A DNA stretch of 64,000 nt from Colimorpha sp045640985 (GTDB taxonomy: Bacteria > Bacteroidota > Bacteroidia > Bacteroidales > P3). Every line of letters begins with the position of its first letter. The first letter of the stretch is position 1. Positions 17,171 through 25,365 of the stretch are shown here, piece after piece. The stretch is from NCBI GenBank assembly GCA_045640985.1, contig JAZUFZ010000030.1, forward strand, positions 1 through 64,000, read 5' to 3'. A program made the position numbers and the translations under genes. The notes below the pieces were generated by a model. The model saw only the letters and a list, made by a program, of their open reading frames with translations, was not told the DNA's origin and ran no database searches.

Positions 17171-19342
17171 ATGAAATTTGGCAGATTTTTATTAATTATG
17201 TGGCTGGCAGCCCTGACCTTGCTTCCCGCCAGTCTCTATGCCCAAACCAATAGCACTTGTGCGCAGGGCGCCCAAGATGAAGACAAAGACAAGGCGCGTC
17301 TTGAGAATGAGCTTGACACCGTCTCTTTTGATGCCCAGGAATCGGCAGATCCCAACGAGATTGCCGGTCTCCCCGGATTCAATCAGAACCGTCTCGACAC
17401 TTCCAACTGGACGGCTTCCACGCAGCGTCTGTCCTATACCATCTATTTTGAGAACGATCCCGTACAAGCCACCGCAGCTGCCCAGAAAGTACAGATACGC
17501 CACCGCCTGCACCAGAAGGTAAACTATGCCTCCGTGCTCGTAGGCACCTTCGGATTCTGTAACCACACCTTTACCATCGAGGGAAACCGTTCCAGCTACC
17601 AGCAGCGTCTTGACATGCGTTCCACCATGGGCATCTATGTCGATGTGGTAGCAGGTCTTGATGTAGTCAATAACGAAGTGTTCTGGACCTTCCAATCCAT
17701 CGACCCCGCCACAGGTCTGCCACCGCTGGGCGTACACGACGGATTCCTGCCCATCAACGATTCTCTCCATTCGGGCGAAGGATTTGTCACCTTCTCGGTG
17801 CTTCCCAAGACGGGAAGCTGCGCCACAGGTGATGTCATCACGGCCGAGGCCACCATTGTTTTCGACCGCAATGCGCCTATTCCAACCAACCTATGGCACA
17901 ACACTATTGACGCTGTGGCTCCTACAAGCAGTCTCAGCGTAACTCCGACTACAGGTGGCGACTCCATCCGTTTCTCAGGCACCGATGATGCGGGCGGATG
18001 CGGTGTGGCCAAGTACCGGCTTTTTGTCTCTGCCAACGAAGGGGCATACCGTCTCTATGGAGTCTATCCCGCCGGCACTACTGCCTTCGTGTCCACAGCC
18101 TCCAATGAGGAATATCGCTATCTCTGTCTTGCTGAAGACCATGTGGGCAACCTTGAATCCAAAGATACTGCTGATGCTAATTCCGGAAGTGCCGTCATGA
18201 CTGTGGCTTTGACGGCCTATCCCGCTTCGGCAGGCACCGTAAACGGAGCTGGAAGCATTGCCCGTGGCAACATCGCCACAGTAACCGCTACCCCAGCCAC
18301 CGGCTACCATTTCGTGCGCTGGACTGCCAACGGCATTACCCGCTCTACCAACAGTTCCTACGCATTCCCTGTGGATGAGAATATTACACTTACCGCATAT
18401 TTTGAACCGAACGAATATCTGCTTACTATCCAGCAAAGCGAAGGCATCGACGTATCGATACGCAACTCCGATATGGTCGAGCTCACTACCGACCAGACCA
18501 TCTGCCATTTCGATACCCTCACTATCAGTTATCAGATAGCGCCATGTTATCAGTTTCCCGCTCTCACCGTCAATGGAAATACCTTACCTTCCAGCGGAAA
18601 GCACGTCGTTAGTGGTCCCGTTACGGTAAGCGCTGCCGCCACTTTGGCTCCGCCAGAGGTTTCCTCCTTCGATGCTTTCATCTGCGAAGGTGAGGAATAT
18701 GTCTTTGGCGGTCATAACTACACCCAAAGCGGCATTTATAACGATACGCTCCAGAGTACGGCGGGCTGCGACAGCATCTCTCAGCTCCGTCTTGTGGTGA
18801 ATCCTTCCACCTCAGGATTCGATACCCTCTCGGCCTGCGACAGCTATACATGGAACGAGGTGGAATACACCGAATCCGGCCTCTATACCTACAACACCAC
18901 CAATGCCGTGGGATGCGACAGTGTGGCCTCGCTCTGTCTTACCATCAACCTCAGCACCGAATGCGATATTTATGACACGGCTTCAGGCAGTTATGTGTGG
19001 GATGGCAACACCTATACCGAGAGTGGCATCTATACTCATACCTATCAGACCGTAGCCGGATGCGACAGCGTGGTCTCCCTCCATCTGGTTATTAACCAGA
19101 TTGGCATAGACGAGGTTGATCTTGAAGGCATCACAATCTATCCTAACCCCACGCAGGGCAAAACCCGCGTCATCCTTGAAGGTGTAGAACTGATTCAAAT
19201 TGAAGTGCTTGACGTTATGGGACGCGTGTTGCAGACCTCTACCTCTCCATGGATTGACCTTACCGACTATAATGAAGGCAGTTACCTGTTGCGAATTACG
19301 ACTACTATAGGTACTGCTATTAAGAAAGTCATCAAGGATTAG
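17171..19342 (+). CDS. T9SS-sorted surface protein with InlB-like and GCDS repeats
   Basis: 723 residues with a signal peptide ending LLPASLYAQ. Residues about 55-250 hold a conserved secreted beta domain (ADPNEIAGLPGF; then YTIYFENDPVQATAAAQ; then IDPATGLPPLGVHDGFLP) that in other bacteria usually follows CARDB arrays inside one polypeptide. Next are an Ig-like region, a divergent InlB-type repeat (YPASAGTVNGAGSIARG ... GYHFVRWTANG) and three repeats ending in GCDS (TAGCDSISQLRLVVN, NAVGCDSVASLCLTIN, TVAGCDSVVSLHLVIN). The C-terminus (GITIYPNPTQGKTRV ... VLDVMGRVLQT ... GSYLLRITT) is a type A T9SS sorting domain. It is probably exported by the type IX system and anchored at the surface. It follows the RHS gene by 85 nt. 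Confidence 0.88.
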   Translation: MKFGRFLLIMWLAALTLLPASLYAQTNSTCAQGAQDEDKDKARLENELDTVSFDAQESADPNEIAGLPGFNQNRLDTSNWTASTQRLSYTIYFENDPVQATAAAQKVQIRHRLHQKVNYASVLVGTFGFCNHTFTIEGNRSSYQQRLDMRSTMGIYVDVVAGLDVVNNEVFWTFQSIDPATGLPPLGVHDGFLPINDSLHSGEGFVTFSVLPKTGSCATGDVITAEATIVFDRNAPIPTNLWHNTIDAVAPTSSLSVTPTTGGDSIRFSGTDDAGGCGVAKYRLFVSANEGAYRLYGVYPAGTTAFVSTASNEEYRYLCLAEDHVGNLESKDTADANSGSAVMTVALTAYPASAGTVNGAGSIARGNIATVTATPATGYHFVRWTANGITRSTNSSYAFPVDENITLTAYFEPNEYLLTIQQSEGIDVSIRNSDMVELTTDQTICHFDTLTISYQIAPCYQFPALTVNGNTLPSSGKHVVSGPVTVSAAATLAPPEVSSFDAFICEGEEYVFGGHNYTQSGIYNDTLQSTAGCDSISQLRLVVNPSTSGFDTLSACDSYTWNEVEYTESGLYTYNTTNAVGCDSVASLCLTINLSTECDIYDTASGSYVWDGNTYTESGIYTHTYQTVAGCDSVVSLHLVINQIGIDEVDLEGITIYPNPTQGKTRVILEGVELIQIEVLDVMGRVLQTSTSPWIDLTDYNEGSYLLRITTTIGTAIKKVIKD

Positions 19343-19414
19343 GTTGATGTCCATCGCCTAAAACATCAGTAATAATCCTTTCCCTGGGGTCCTGTTTTGA
19401 CCGCATTTCTGCGC

Positions 19415-19532
19415 GGTAACTCCCTTCTATCTTCTTTTTATCTCCATATTAACTTCTTTTTATCTCCTTTCCTTAGAATAAGAGATAGAAAAAAGATAAA
19501 AAGAAGATAGAAAAAAGATAGAAGGGAGTTAC
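19415..19532. repeat. palindromic 11-bp-unit repeat, copy A
   Basis: 118-bp imperfect palindrome starting GGTAACTCCC and ending GGGAGTTAC. Each arm, read toward its outer end, is a series of 11-bp units (GAGATAAAAAG, AAGTTAATATG, GAGATAAAAAG, AAGATAGAAGG, GAGTTAC). The arms are separated by a short AT-rich centre near TTTCCTTAGAATAA. The left arm has the AAGTTAATATG unit, giving the same orientation as copy B. It lies between two plus-strand genes. Confidence 0.9.
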
Positions 19533-19754
19533 GCGAGCCTGCGCGCGGACGCTCCGCTGCGCTTGACGTGAAGCCTCCACGTGGAGGATCCGCTAAGTGA
19601 CTGTATTACATTCTGAAAGAAACTGAAAAAAATTTAATTCATTCCACAGGGAAAGTCTGTGTTGTCGTGGCAATATCATTTTGCGATATGTGTTGAATGG
19701 TCAGGTCGCTTCGATGACGTGCCGAAGAAATTGCTGATTAGAAATGGTCGCATT

Positions 19755-19781
19755 ATATATGATTAATATTCAATCATATAT
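19755..19781. promoter_or_regulatory. inverted repeat upstream of the cassette promoter (operator candidate)
   Basis: ATATATGATT, 7-nt spacer AATATTC, then AATCATATAT: a perfect 10-bp dyad about 25 nt upstream of the -33 region. Its size and place suit a dimeric regulator, but no regulator is identified. Confidence 0.4.
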
Positions 19782-19806
19782 GACTCTATGCAAAAATTAA
19801 TAAAGT

Positions 19807-19843
19807 TTTTGACGGTTATATTAAAAAAAAATATGTAATTTTG
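19807..19843 (+). promoter_or_regulatory. promoter of the five-gene cassette
   Basis: TTTTGA (19807-19812) and TAATTTTG (19836-19843) followed by C. The -7 match is good; the gap of about 24 nt is longer than the usual 19-21. About 70 nt of leader precede the start codon at 19913. Confidence 0.6.
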
Positions 19844-19912
19844 CACTCGGAAAACAACAAGGCCGACATCATTCCGGCCGGGTCTGTGCAACTATAACCA
19901 TTTTTCAAAGAT

Positions 19913-21187
19913 ATGAAACGTCTGCTCATACTGCTGGTTCTGGCGCCGGTACTCTTTATGTCCTGTCAGAACACCAATTTCTCCGATATGATAGATTACG
20001 GCCGTATCGGGGACAAGAAGGCCGCGAAACTGGAAAAGACTGTGAAACTCAACTTTGACAGGGAGGCCGTCATGATTGACGGTCAGGACAATATCCTTGA
20101 AAACCGGAATGTAAGACGTGGCACGGAGGTCGTAGTACAGGGCTTTGTGCATAGATATATCGGAAGCAAGAAGTTCGCTCCGCACTTCTTCAGGGACAAC
20201 TACACCCCAAGAGCTGATGCCTGGCTTGTGAAGCTTCCGGACGGCAGCCGGGCATTTATGGAAGTGCCCGAGATGGCTATCGGCGTGGAAGGAAAGGACG
20301 GAGGTATGGTGACGGACGTTCAGCGCCAGCCGAACTCGCTGCTCTATCTGTACAAGACGAACAAAACTGACGACTGGACCGAAGATCCGGGTATAGAATA
20401 CGCTGCGAAGCAGGAGGTCGCCGTCTATTTTCCGGTCAGACATTTCAAGCCCTTCGTAGGAGACATAAAATATGAGGACTGCAAGAAATGGTGGTCGAAG
20501 ATTCTATACAGACTCGGCGGACCGATTGATTTTCTTTCCAGCCACAGAGCCCGGCATCTGCTCTACAAAGACGGCGCGTTCTACAGGTATCACCCGATCA
20601 TAATGATGTCCGACAAGGCCGGAAGAATCGTCCAGCTGATTCTCAGCGGTATTCTCCTGTTCGTCGTGCTGGCATTCGCCGTGCCATGGCTTGCCGTAAG
20701 GACGGTGTGGCGCATACCTGTCCTGTCGAACGGTCTGGTCAAATTGCTGGCCTTCCTGCTCTCGGCGGTATATTTCATAGTGTTCTCCGCATTCCTGGGA
20801 GTAGAGGGCTGGGGATATATATTCTGGATTCTGTTTGCGGGGTTCGGCATAAGATCATTCGTCAAAACCGAGATTGATTTCAACCGCTGTCCCTACTGCC
20901 ATAAGATCGGCCTCGGATATGACGGTTCCGAAAAGGGCAACTGGTCCTCAAAAGACTTTGCCCGCTCGGAGGAGGTGGAAACGGGACGCGACGTGAGGGA
21001 GTATGACCGTGCTGCCGGCTACGGCTATGAACACGTCAAGGAAACCACCATTCATGTCAAGACCAATCATTACATTGATACTGTGCGGGTACGTTCGACG
21101 GTGGATCATCTGCACTGTCTGCATTGCCGTATGGAAATCGACCTTCACGATACAGAAGAAGAAACCACCACCAGACAAATTGACTGA
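19913..21187 (+). CDS. membrane protein with lipoprotein-like N-terminus and C-terminal zinc ribbon
   Basis: 424 residues, family not recognised. The N-terminus MKRLLILLVLAPVLFMSC looks like a lipoprotein signal. A hydrophilic region (about 20-235) is followed by two or three membrane helices between about 240 and 312 (for example LILSGILLFVVLAFAVPWLA and LLAFLLSAVYFIVFSAFLG). The C-terminal domain has two Cys pairs, CPYC (about 325-328) and CLHC (about 402-405), which look like a split zinc ribbon. It is the first gene of a five-gene set that continues 33 nt downstream with a PP2C-fold protein. A large domain outside the membrane joined to an inside zinc ribbon suggests a sensor or scaffold; this is inference. 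Confidence 0.8.
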   Translation: MKRLLILLVLAPVLFMSCQNTNFSDMIDYGRIGDKKAAKLEKTVKLNFDREAVMIDGQDNILENRNVRRGTEVVVQGFVHRYIGSKKFAPHFFRDNYTPRADAWLVKLPDGSRAFMEVPEMAIGVEGKDGGMVTDVQRQPNSLLYLYKTNKTDDWTEDPGIEYAAKQEVAVYFPVRHFKPFVGDIKYEDCKKWWSKILYRLGGPIDFLSSHRARHLLYKDGAFYRYHPIIMMSDKAGRIVQLILSGILLFVVLAFAVPWLAVRTVWRIPVLSNGLVKLLAFLLSAVYFIVFSAFLGVEGWGYIFWILFAGFGIRSFVKTEIDFNRCPYCHKIGLGYDGSEKGNWSSKDFARSEEVETGRDVREYDRAAGYGYEHVKETTIHVKTNHYIDTVRVRSTVDHLHCLHCRMEIDLHDTEEETTTRQID

Positions 21188-21220
21188 TGACCATATTGCG
21201 GCGAGCCGCACCAGAAGACT

Positions 21221-21997
21221 ATGATACTGAATATTGATGCCATAAACAGCCGGGGAACTGCGCACGGGAATAATGAGAGTCTCGTCACGCTCGGTGGAAT
21301 TATGCTGCGCGACGGGAGTTTCTCCGAAGAGGTGGAGTTCACAGGAAATCCCGCATATTATCTGCTGCTTGCTGACGGCAGAGGGGAAGAGGAGAAGGGA
21401 GAACTCGCCGGGTCCATGACGCTGGAACATCTCAGGGACTGCTTCTCCATGGGGGATATGGAAGCGGAGCCCTTCGCTGATGACATTACCCGGTCCGTAC
21501 AATACATCAGTTATAAAATCAACGCAATAGCCAGATATGAGAAGCAGAATCCCCTGATGGGATGCACACTTACCGGTGTGGTATGGCTGGAAGAGCGGGT
21601 ATGGCTTGTAAATGCGGGCGACAGCAGGACCTATCTTTTCAGGGACGGCCTCGTGGAGCAACTTACCGTGGACGAAGAGAACGGGAAGGGTCTTCTGACC
21701 AACGCTGTGGGCGGTGGATCCGACACCACACTTGCCGTCACAGAACTTACAGGAAGACTGCAGGACGGGGATATCCTCCTGATCTGTTCCAGGGGTCTCG
21801 GCGAGGTGATCAATGACGACTATCTGGAATATTTCCTGATGAGTTCTGCGGCTCCGGCGGAAGCACTGGCCGAATGGGCCGTAGAGAACGGTTATACGGA
21901 CAATATCAGCGTGATAGCGGCACGAGTGGGCGGAGGGGCATTCGGCGATGATGACGAGTTCCCCGACGACGACGGACGCTATGATGCCTGGGTTTAA
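21221..21997 (+). CDS. PP2C-fold protein phosphatase, degenerate metal site
   Basis: 258 residues with the PP2C (PPM) fold, seen in ADGRGE (51-56), GCTLTGVVW (114-122), NAGDSRTYLFRDG (131-143), LLICSRGLGEV (186-196) and TDNISVIAARV (226-236). PPM enzymes remove phosphate from Ser/Thr using two metal ions held by acidic residues. Two of these are altered: the motif-1 aspartate is Ser20 (NNES for NED) and the aspartate of the SDG motif is Arg191 (CSRG). D52, G53, E19 and D227 remain. It may be inactive or act as a phospho-binding regulator. No Ser/Thr kinase is encoded nearby. It is 33 nt after the zinc-ribbon membrane gene and 12 nt before the YwqG-like gene. Confidence 0.82.
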   Translation: MILNIDAINSRGTAHGNNESLVTLGGIMLRDGSFSEEVEFTGNPAYYLLLADGRGEEEKGELAGSMTLEHLRDCFSMGDMEAEPFADDITRSVQYISYKINAIARYEKQNPLMGCTLTGVVWLEERVWLVNAGDSRTYLFRDGLVEQLTVDEENGKGLLTNAVGGGSDTTLAVTELTGRLQDGDILLICSRGLGEVINDDYLEYFLMSSAAPAEALAEWAVENGYTDNISVIAARVGGGAFGDDDEFPDDDGRYDAWV

Positions 21998-22009
21998 TAC
22001 GGATAAGAT

Positions 22010-22648
22010 ATGTATTCAATAAAACTTTTATTCTCAAAGACGGCGGAATCGCTGAAAGGACGCAGCAAATGGTGGGGAGCCCCAGACCTTCCAGCCGGTT
22101 CGCCCTATCCGGTCGTGCATCTGTGTGAAGACGGCGACGAGTGGGACGAGCCTCTGACGTTCCTTTGCCAGATCCGTTGCGGGGATATCGCGGCTCTGGA
22201 CCCGGAAGGGCTGCTGCCACACGAGGGAATGCTCTATTTCTTCGCCGCGGTGGACTATTTCCTGGGATATGACGGATGTCCTCTGCACACACCGATGGGG
22301 GAATGGCCTGCCGAAACCATCCGAGTCATGTACAGTCCGAACTGTGAAAAACTCGAACCATACGTGATGCACTGGGATGACGGCACGGATGTTTTCCTGC
22401 CTGCCGAAAAACTGGACTTCGAGACCTGCGGGGTCTGCGATGAAGGTTTCAAACTCCTTGGAAGACCCTATATTATTGATATCAATGAAGAATATGATGA
22501 CGATTATGTCTCGCTGCTCCAAATCGACGAGAACGACGATTGGGGCCTTCGCTTTTATGATTGCGGCATGCTGTTCCTTCTCCTGCGCAAATCGCAACTT
22601 CTCGGACGAGACTGGCGGAGAACGGTCGGCTGCCTCTATTCCTGCTGA
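22010..22648 (+). CDS. YwqG-like (DUF1963) protein
   Basis: 212 residues. The family pattern is clear: SKWWGAPDLPAG near the N-terminus, PLTFLCQIRCGDIAALDPEG, then LLPHEGMLYFF, and C-terminal SLLQIDENDDWGLRFYDCG followed by MLFLLLRKSQL. DUF1963/YwqG proteins are cytoplasmic beta-rich proteins with no established activity; they are common among genes next to polymorphic toxins, where some are thought to act as immunity or accessory proteins. Here it lies between the PP2C-like gene (12-nt gap) and an unknown gene (22-nt gap). Confidence 0.85.
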   Translation: MYSIKLLFSKTAESLKGRSKWWGAPDLPAGSPYPVVHLCEDGDEWDEPLTFLCQIRCGDIAALDPEGLLPHEGMLYFFAAVDYFLGYDGCPLHTPMGEWPAETIRVMYSPNCEKLEPYVMHWDDGTDVFLPAEKLDFETCGVCDEGFKLLGRPYIIDINEEYDDDYVSLLQIDENDDWGLRFYDCGMLFLLLRKSQLLGRDWRRTVGCLYSC

Positions 22649-22670
22649 CAAATATACAGAAGAAGAAATT

Positions 22671-23315
22671 ATGGATAACCTGAAAAAACTCGGCGGATAT
22701 TTCTCCGAAATGGTGGAAAACAGCAATTCCTTCGGCGCGACCTGGAAGAATATTCCGCTCGGACATCAGGCTTTTGCACTGATGAAAGAAAAACTGCCGC
22801 TCCGCGTCAAAGGAGAACTGACCCCTTATACACGAATTGTCCTGCTGAACAAGATGATGGACTGTATGCCGGAAAGGGACTGTGCCAGATTCATCAAAGA
22901 GGTGCAGGAATATCAGATGGGACTTTTCAAGCTGATAAGCGATGAGGACCTCCCAGAAGATATGGATATAGACAAATATAAAGGTTCCCCTGAAGATTAT
23001 GTCAGAGCGTATGGCAAAGAGGAGCACAAGCGGAGCATGAAGTGGATCCAGGACTATCTTGACCCGAAAATTTCCATGGAGGAATGGTGTAAAACATACG
23101 ATGTCATGCTGAAATTCGACCCAGTTGAAAGGACGCAGGAGTGGGAGGAATGCATCTATGATGTGGAGAAAAAATGTGACAGTATCCTCAAAAACGAGCC
23201 CAAGGGCATGGGATTCTGCTACTCCTACTGGAGCACCAAGGAAGCCGTCCTGGCCAAACACGGCATCCGGTGGAAGAGCCCGTCAGTAATGAACCCGAGA
23301 GTGATGTTTGATTAA
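22671..23315 (+). CDS. hypothetical protein of the PP2C/YwqG cassette
   Basis: 214 residues if started at the ATG at 22671 (MDNLKKLGGYFSEMVENSNS). The frame is open further upstream to 22377, but that extension lies wholly inside the YwqG-like gene and is rejected. The protein is soluble, largely alpha-helical and charged (for example YTRIVLLNKMMDCMPERDCA, then RFIKEVQEYQMG), ending KSPSVMNPRVMFD. I recognise no family. Its stop is 10 nt before the next start, so it is clearly part of the operon. Confidence 0.78.
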   Translation: MDNLKKLGGYFSEMVENSNSFGATWKNIPLGHQAFALMKEKLPLRVKGELTPYTRIVLLNKMMDCMPERDCARFIKEVQEYQMGLFKLISDEDLPEDMDIDKYKGSPEDYVRAYGKEEHKRSMKWIQDYLDPKISMEEWCKTYDVMLKFDPVERTQEWEECIYDVEKKCDSILKNEPKGMGFCYSYWSTKEAVLAKHGIRWKSPSVMNPRVMFD

Positions 23316-23325
23316 ACTGCCTGTT

Positions 23326-24522
23326 ATGAAGAAGATCAAATACAAGACCAGCGTAACCCTTCTGATCGTTCTGGCCAGCCTGGTATGCCTGCTGCTGTGT
23401 CTGATGGTCATACGTATCTTCAGCCCCGGGGAAGAAGCCGTTGTGGGCATCTTTTCTCTGGCCGCCACACTGATAGGGACCATCTTTATCGCCATCGAGC
23501 TGAAGAACAGTTCCGACGTTACCTGTAGTGAGATGCTGATAGACCTGAACAACTACTTCCATGACAGCGACCGCCTGATGAAAGTGTACGAGATACTGGA
23601 AAAGTGCCATGACGAGAAGAACTATGATGCCAGCCAATGGAAAGATGTCTCCAGTGTCGAGATAGCCCAGTACTGCACCTTCTTTGAGAATCTCTTCCTT
23701 CTCTACAGGCATCATATCGCCAGTATCGACGATCTGGATGACCTGTTCGGATACCGGTTCTTCATCTTCGTGAACAACCCGTACATTCAGGAAAAATACA
23801 TCTTCCCTACCTCTTCCTCGTACGCCGAGATCTTCGAACTGTACAAAGTCTGGATCAGGCACCGCTGCCAGGAAAATAACGGCACAAAAGGATGGCAGCG
23901 TCATATCCCCTGTTCTGACTACATTATCCCGTATGACTATCTTGACAGGAAACTGTATCTGTATGACTATGGGACCGATACCTACAACAAGTCGTTGAAA
24001 ACATTTGAAGCAAAAGGAAAAAGGTTCGAGATGCGTCAGCTCGGATTTGACAGCATCACCACTATAATACGCCTTCAGGACAAGGTTGTGGAGACCCTGG
24101 CGGACAAAGACACCTATTACGCGCTTACACGTGCGGAAATACTTGAATCCGTCCAGCTGGACTATGTGGCAGGCATATTCAACGAGAGTGGGGAAATGGT
24201 CTCTTTTGCCATAATAGTAAAGAACCGGGCAGGAGCCAGAAGCCTCGCAGGCGATTTCGGACTTTCACCCGAAAAATGCTATACCTTCGATGCGGTCTGC
24301 GCTGACCCGGAGTGGCGCGGATATGGCTTCCACAGACAGTTCATCAAATGGGCCATGGAGCTGACCGAATCCGCCGGCATCGAGAATATACTCGCCACGG
24401 TTTCACCAGACAACGCGCCGAGCCGTCAGAACTTCCTGGCCGAAGGATTTGTCATCAAGGACACGAAGACGAAGTATTCCGGTCTCAAAAGAGACCTTAT
24501 GATCAAACATAAGGAGGAGTAG
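23326..24522 (+). CDS. membrane-anchored GNAT-family acetyltransferase
   Basis: 398 residues from the ATG at 23326 (MKKIKYKTSVTLLIVLASLV). The frame can start at a TTG at 23308, but that overlaps the previous stop. Two N-terminal hydrophobic helices (about 10-32 and 40-58) are followed by a soluble helical region and a C-terminal GNAT fold. Its acetyl-CoA loop motif is visible (CADPEWRGYGFHRQFIKWAM), followed by ILATVSPDNAPSRQNFLAEG, typical of GNAT motif B. The enzyme should acetylate an amine substrate at the inner face of the membrane; substrate unknown. It is the last gene of the five-gene set, and no clear terminator follows. Confidence 0.8.
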   Translation: MKKIKYKTSVTLLIVLASLVCLLLCLMVIRIFSPGEEAVVGIFSLAATLIGTIFIAIELKNSSDVTCSEMLIDLNNYFHDSDRLMKVYEILEKCHDEKNYDASQWKDVSSVEIAQYCTFFENLFLLYRHHIASIDDLDDLFGYRFFIFVNNPYIQEKYIFPTSSSYAEIFELYKVWIRHRCQENNGTKGWQRHIPCSDYIIPYDYLDRKLYLYDYGTDTYNKSLKTFEAKGKRFEMRQLGFDSITTIIRLQDKVVETLADKDTYYALTRAEILESVQLDYVAGIFNESGEMVSFAIIVKNRAGARSLAGDFGLSPEKCYTFDAVCADPEWRGYGFHRQFIKWAMELTESAGIENILATVSPDNAPSRQNFLAEGFVIKDTKTKYSGLKRDLMIKHKEE

Positions 24523-24961
24523 TCTTTGCCCCTTTGCTTCGATATGCCTTCCCGGTAAGGCCGTAGCTATGGTGTCTTTTCGCTGTCCCTCAGACGGCCG
24601 TAAGAGGGAGTTACCAGAGAGATACCAGGGAGATACCCCGGAGTTACCCGCTGGACAGAGACCGATTCAAGCCACGAAAAATTTTTCGTGGCCAAATTGG
24701 ATAGTTTGCCCATTCCTGCTACTTTCCTCCACATATCGGCCTTTTGCCCTCAATTATTGAACATTTTTCTACGCCTATTTTTTTCGCAAAAAACGGAAAA
24801 TCTTATCCAAAATCAGGCTTATCCCCTTATAATAGGCCTGAAAACACCCCAATTTGAAGCTTCTGAACCCCTCTGTAAGCTGTATCTTCTTAGGAAAGGA
24901 GGACTTCATGATTATGTAATTCATTGTGGTTGTGCTTTTTAGAGAATATTTGAGTCGTAAG
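24523..24961. other. intergenic region after the cassette
   Basis: About 440 bp without a supported gene. It holds the 11-bp direct tandem (24608-24651) and a perfect 22-bp palindrome of form GCCACGAAAAA/TTTTTCGTGGC (24671-24692). An 84-codon frame at 24688-24942 lacks family likeness and crosses low-complexity sequence, so it is not called. Confidence 0.6.
24608..24651 (+). repeat. 11-bp tandem repeat, four units
   Basis: GAGTTACCAGA, GAGATACCAGG, GAGATACCCCG, GAGTTACCCGC: four units in exact 11-bp phase, matching the tandem at 3787-3833 and the arm units of the palindromic repeats. Confidence 0.8.
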
Positions 24962-25113
24962 ATGTCTTCAGTCTTCAGTCTTCAATCCGATTTTAGAGGG
25001 TATCACTATTTCTTCAAACACTATATAACTATATATATATTAGTTAATTAAGTAGTATATAAAGAGGGTTTGTATATCCATTTTTTGGATTGAAGACTGA
25101 AGACTGAAGACAT
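24962..25113. repeat. 152-bp MITE-like element with 27-bp perfect inverted repeats
   Basis: The left end (24962-24988: ATGTCTTCAGTCTTCAGTCT then TCAATCC) and the right end (25087-25113) are perfect reverse complements. Each terminal repeat contains three tandem heptamers GTCTTCA. The 98-bp interior is very AT-rich (ACTATATAACTATATATATA and similar) and non-coding. The layout resembles a miniature inverted-repeat transposable element, though a target-site duplication is not obvious. It could also fold as a large stem-loop RNA. Confidence 0.75.
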
Positions 25114-25300
25114 TTGTCTATTCGGCTACTCTTTTTCTATGAGGCCGTCGAATGTGTCCATGCACTTTCAATCGCCCACATAAATCCTTCCCCATCTCAT
25201 TTGTATGTGGTGTATCGGTTCTCCGTGTTTATATTCGGTGTGGGGGCACACAAAATCTATTTACACATTTTGTAAAAAACCGAAACGGGGGCAATAAGAC
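25114..25300. other. intergenic stretch, nothing recognised
   Basis: Non-coding between the MITE-like element and the hairpin behind the giant repeat gene. No promoter or RNA fold stood out. Confidence 0.5.
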
Positions 25301-25332
25301 AAGAGAAGACTGGCGAAAACCAGTCTTCTCTT
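25301..25332 (-). terminator. hairpin after the giant GGG-repeat gene
   Basis: Perfect 13-bp stem AAGAGAAGACTGG/CCAGTCTTCTCTT with a 6-nt loop, 33 nt past the stop codon at 25366 on the minus strand. The T tract beyond the stem is poor on both strands, so it may terminate weakly or protect the transcript 3' end. Confidence 0.65.
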
Positions 25333-25365
25333 ATTTATTAATCCAAATGGAATCGTGAATCAGAA

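Larger units (their letters stand above)
19343..19912. other. intergenic region with palindromic repeat A and promoter
   Basis: 570 bp without a gene. It holds repeat copy A (19415-19532), a perfect 14-bp palindrome CCTCCACGTGGAGG (19574-19587), a 10-bp inverted repeat upstream of a promoter (19755-19781) and the promoter of the next cassette. GC-rich sequence around 19532-19590 is flanked by AT-rich sequence. Confidence 0.7.

Noticed and set aside
22377..22670. N-terminal extension of the cassette's fourth gene
   Set aside because: It would lie entirely inside the YwqG-like coding sequence; the ATG at 22671 follows that gene's stop.
24671..24692. 22-bp perfect palindrome as terminator of the cassette
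   Set aside because: About 150 nt after the last stop, and its T tract is inside the stem; left as an unexplained palindrome.
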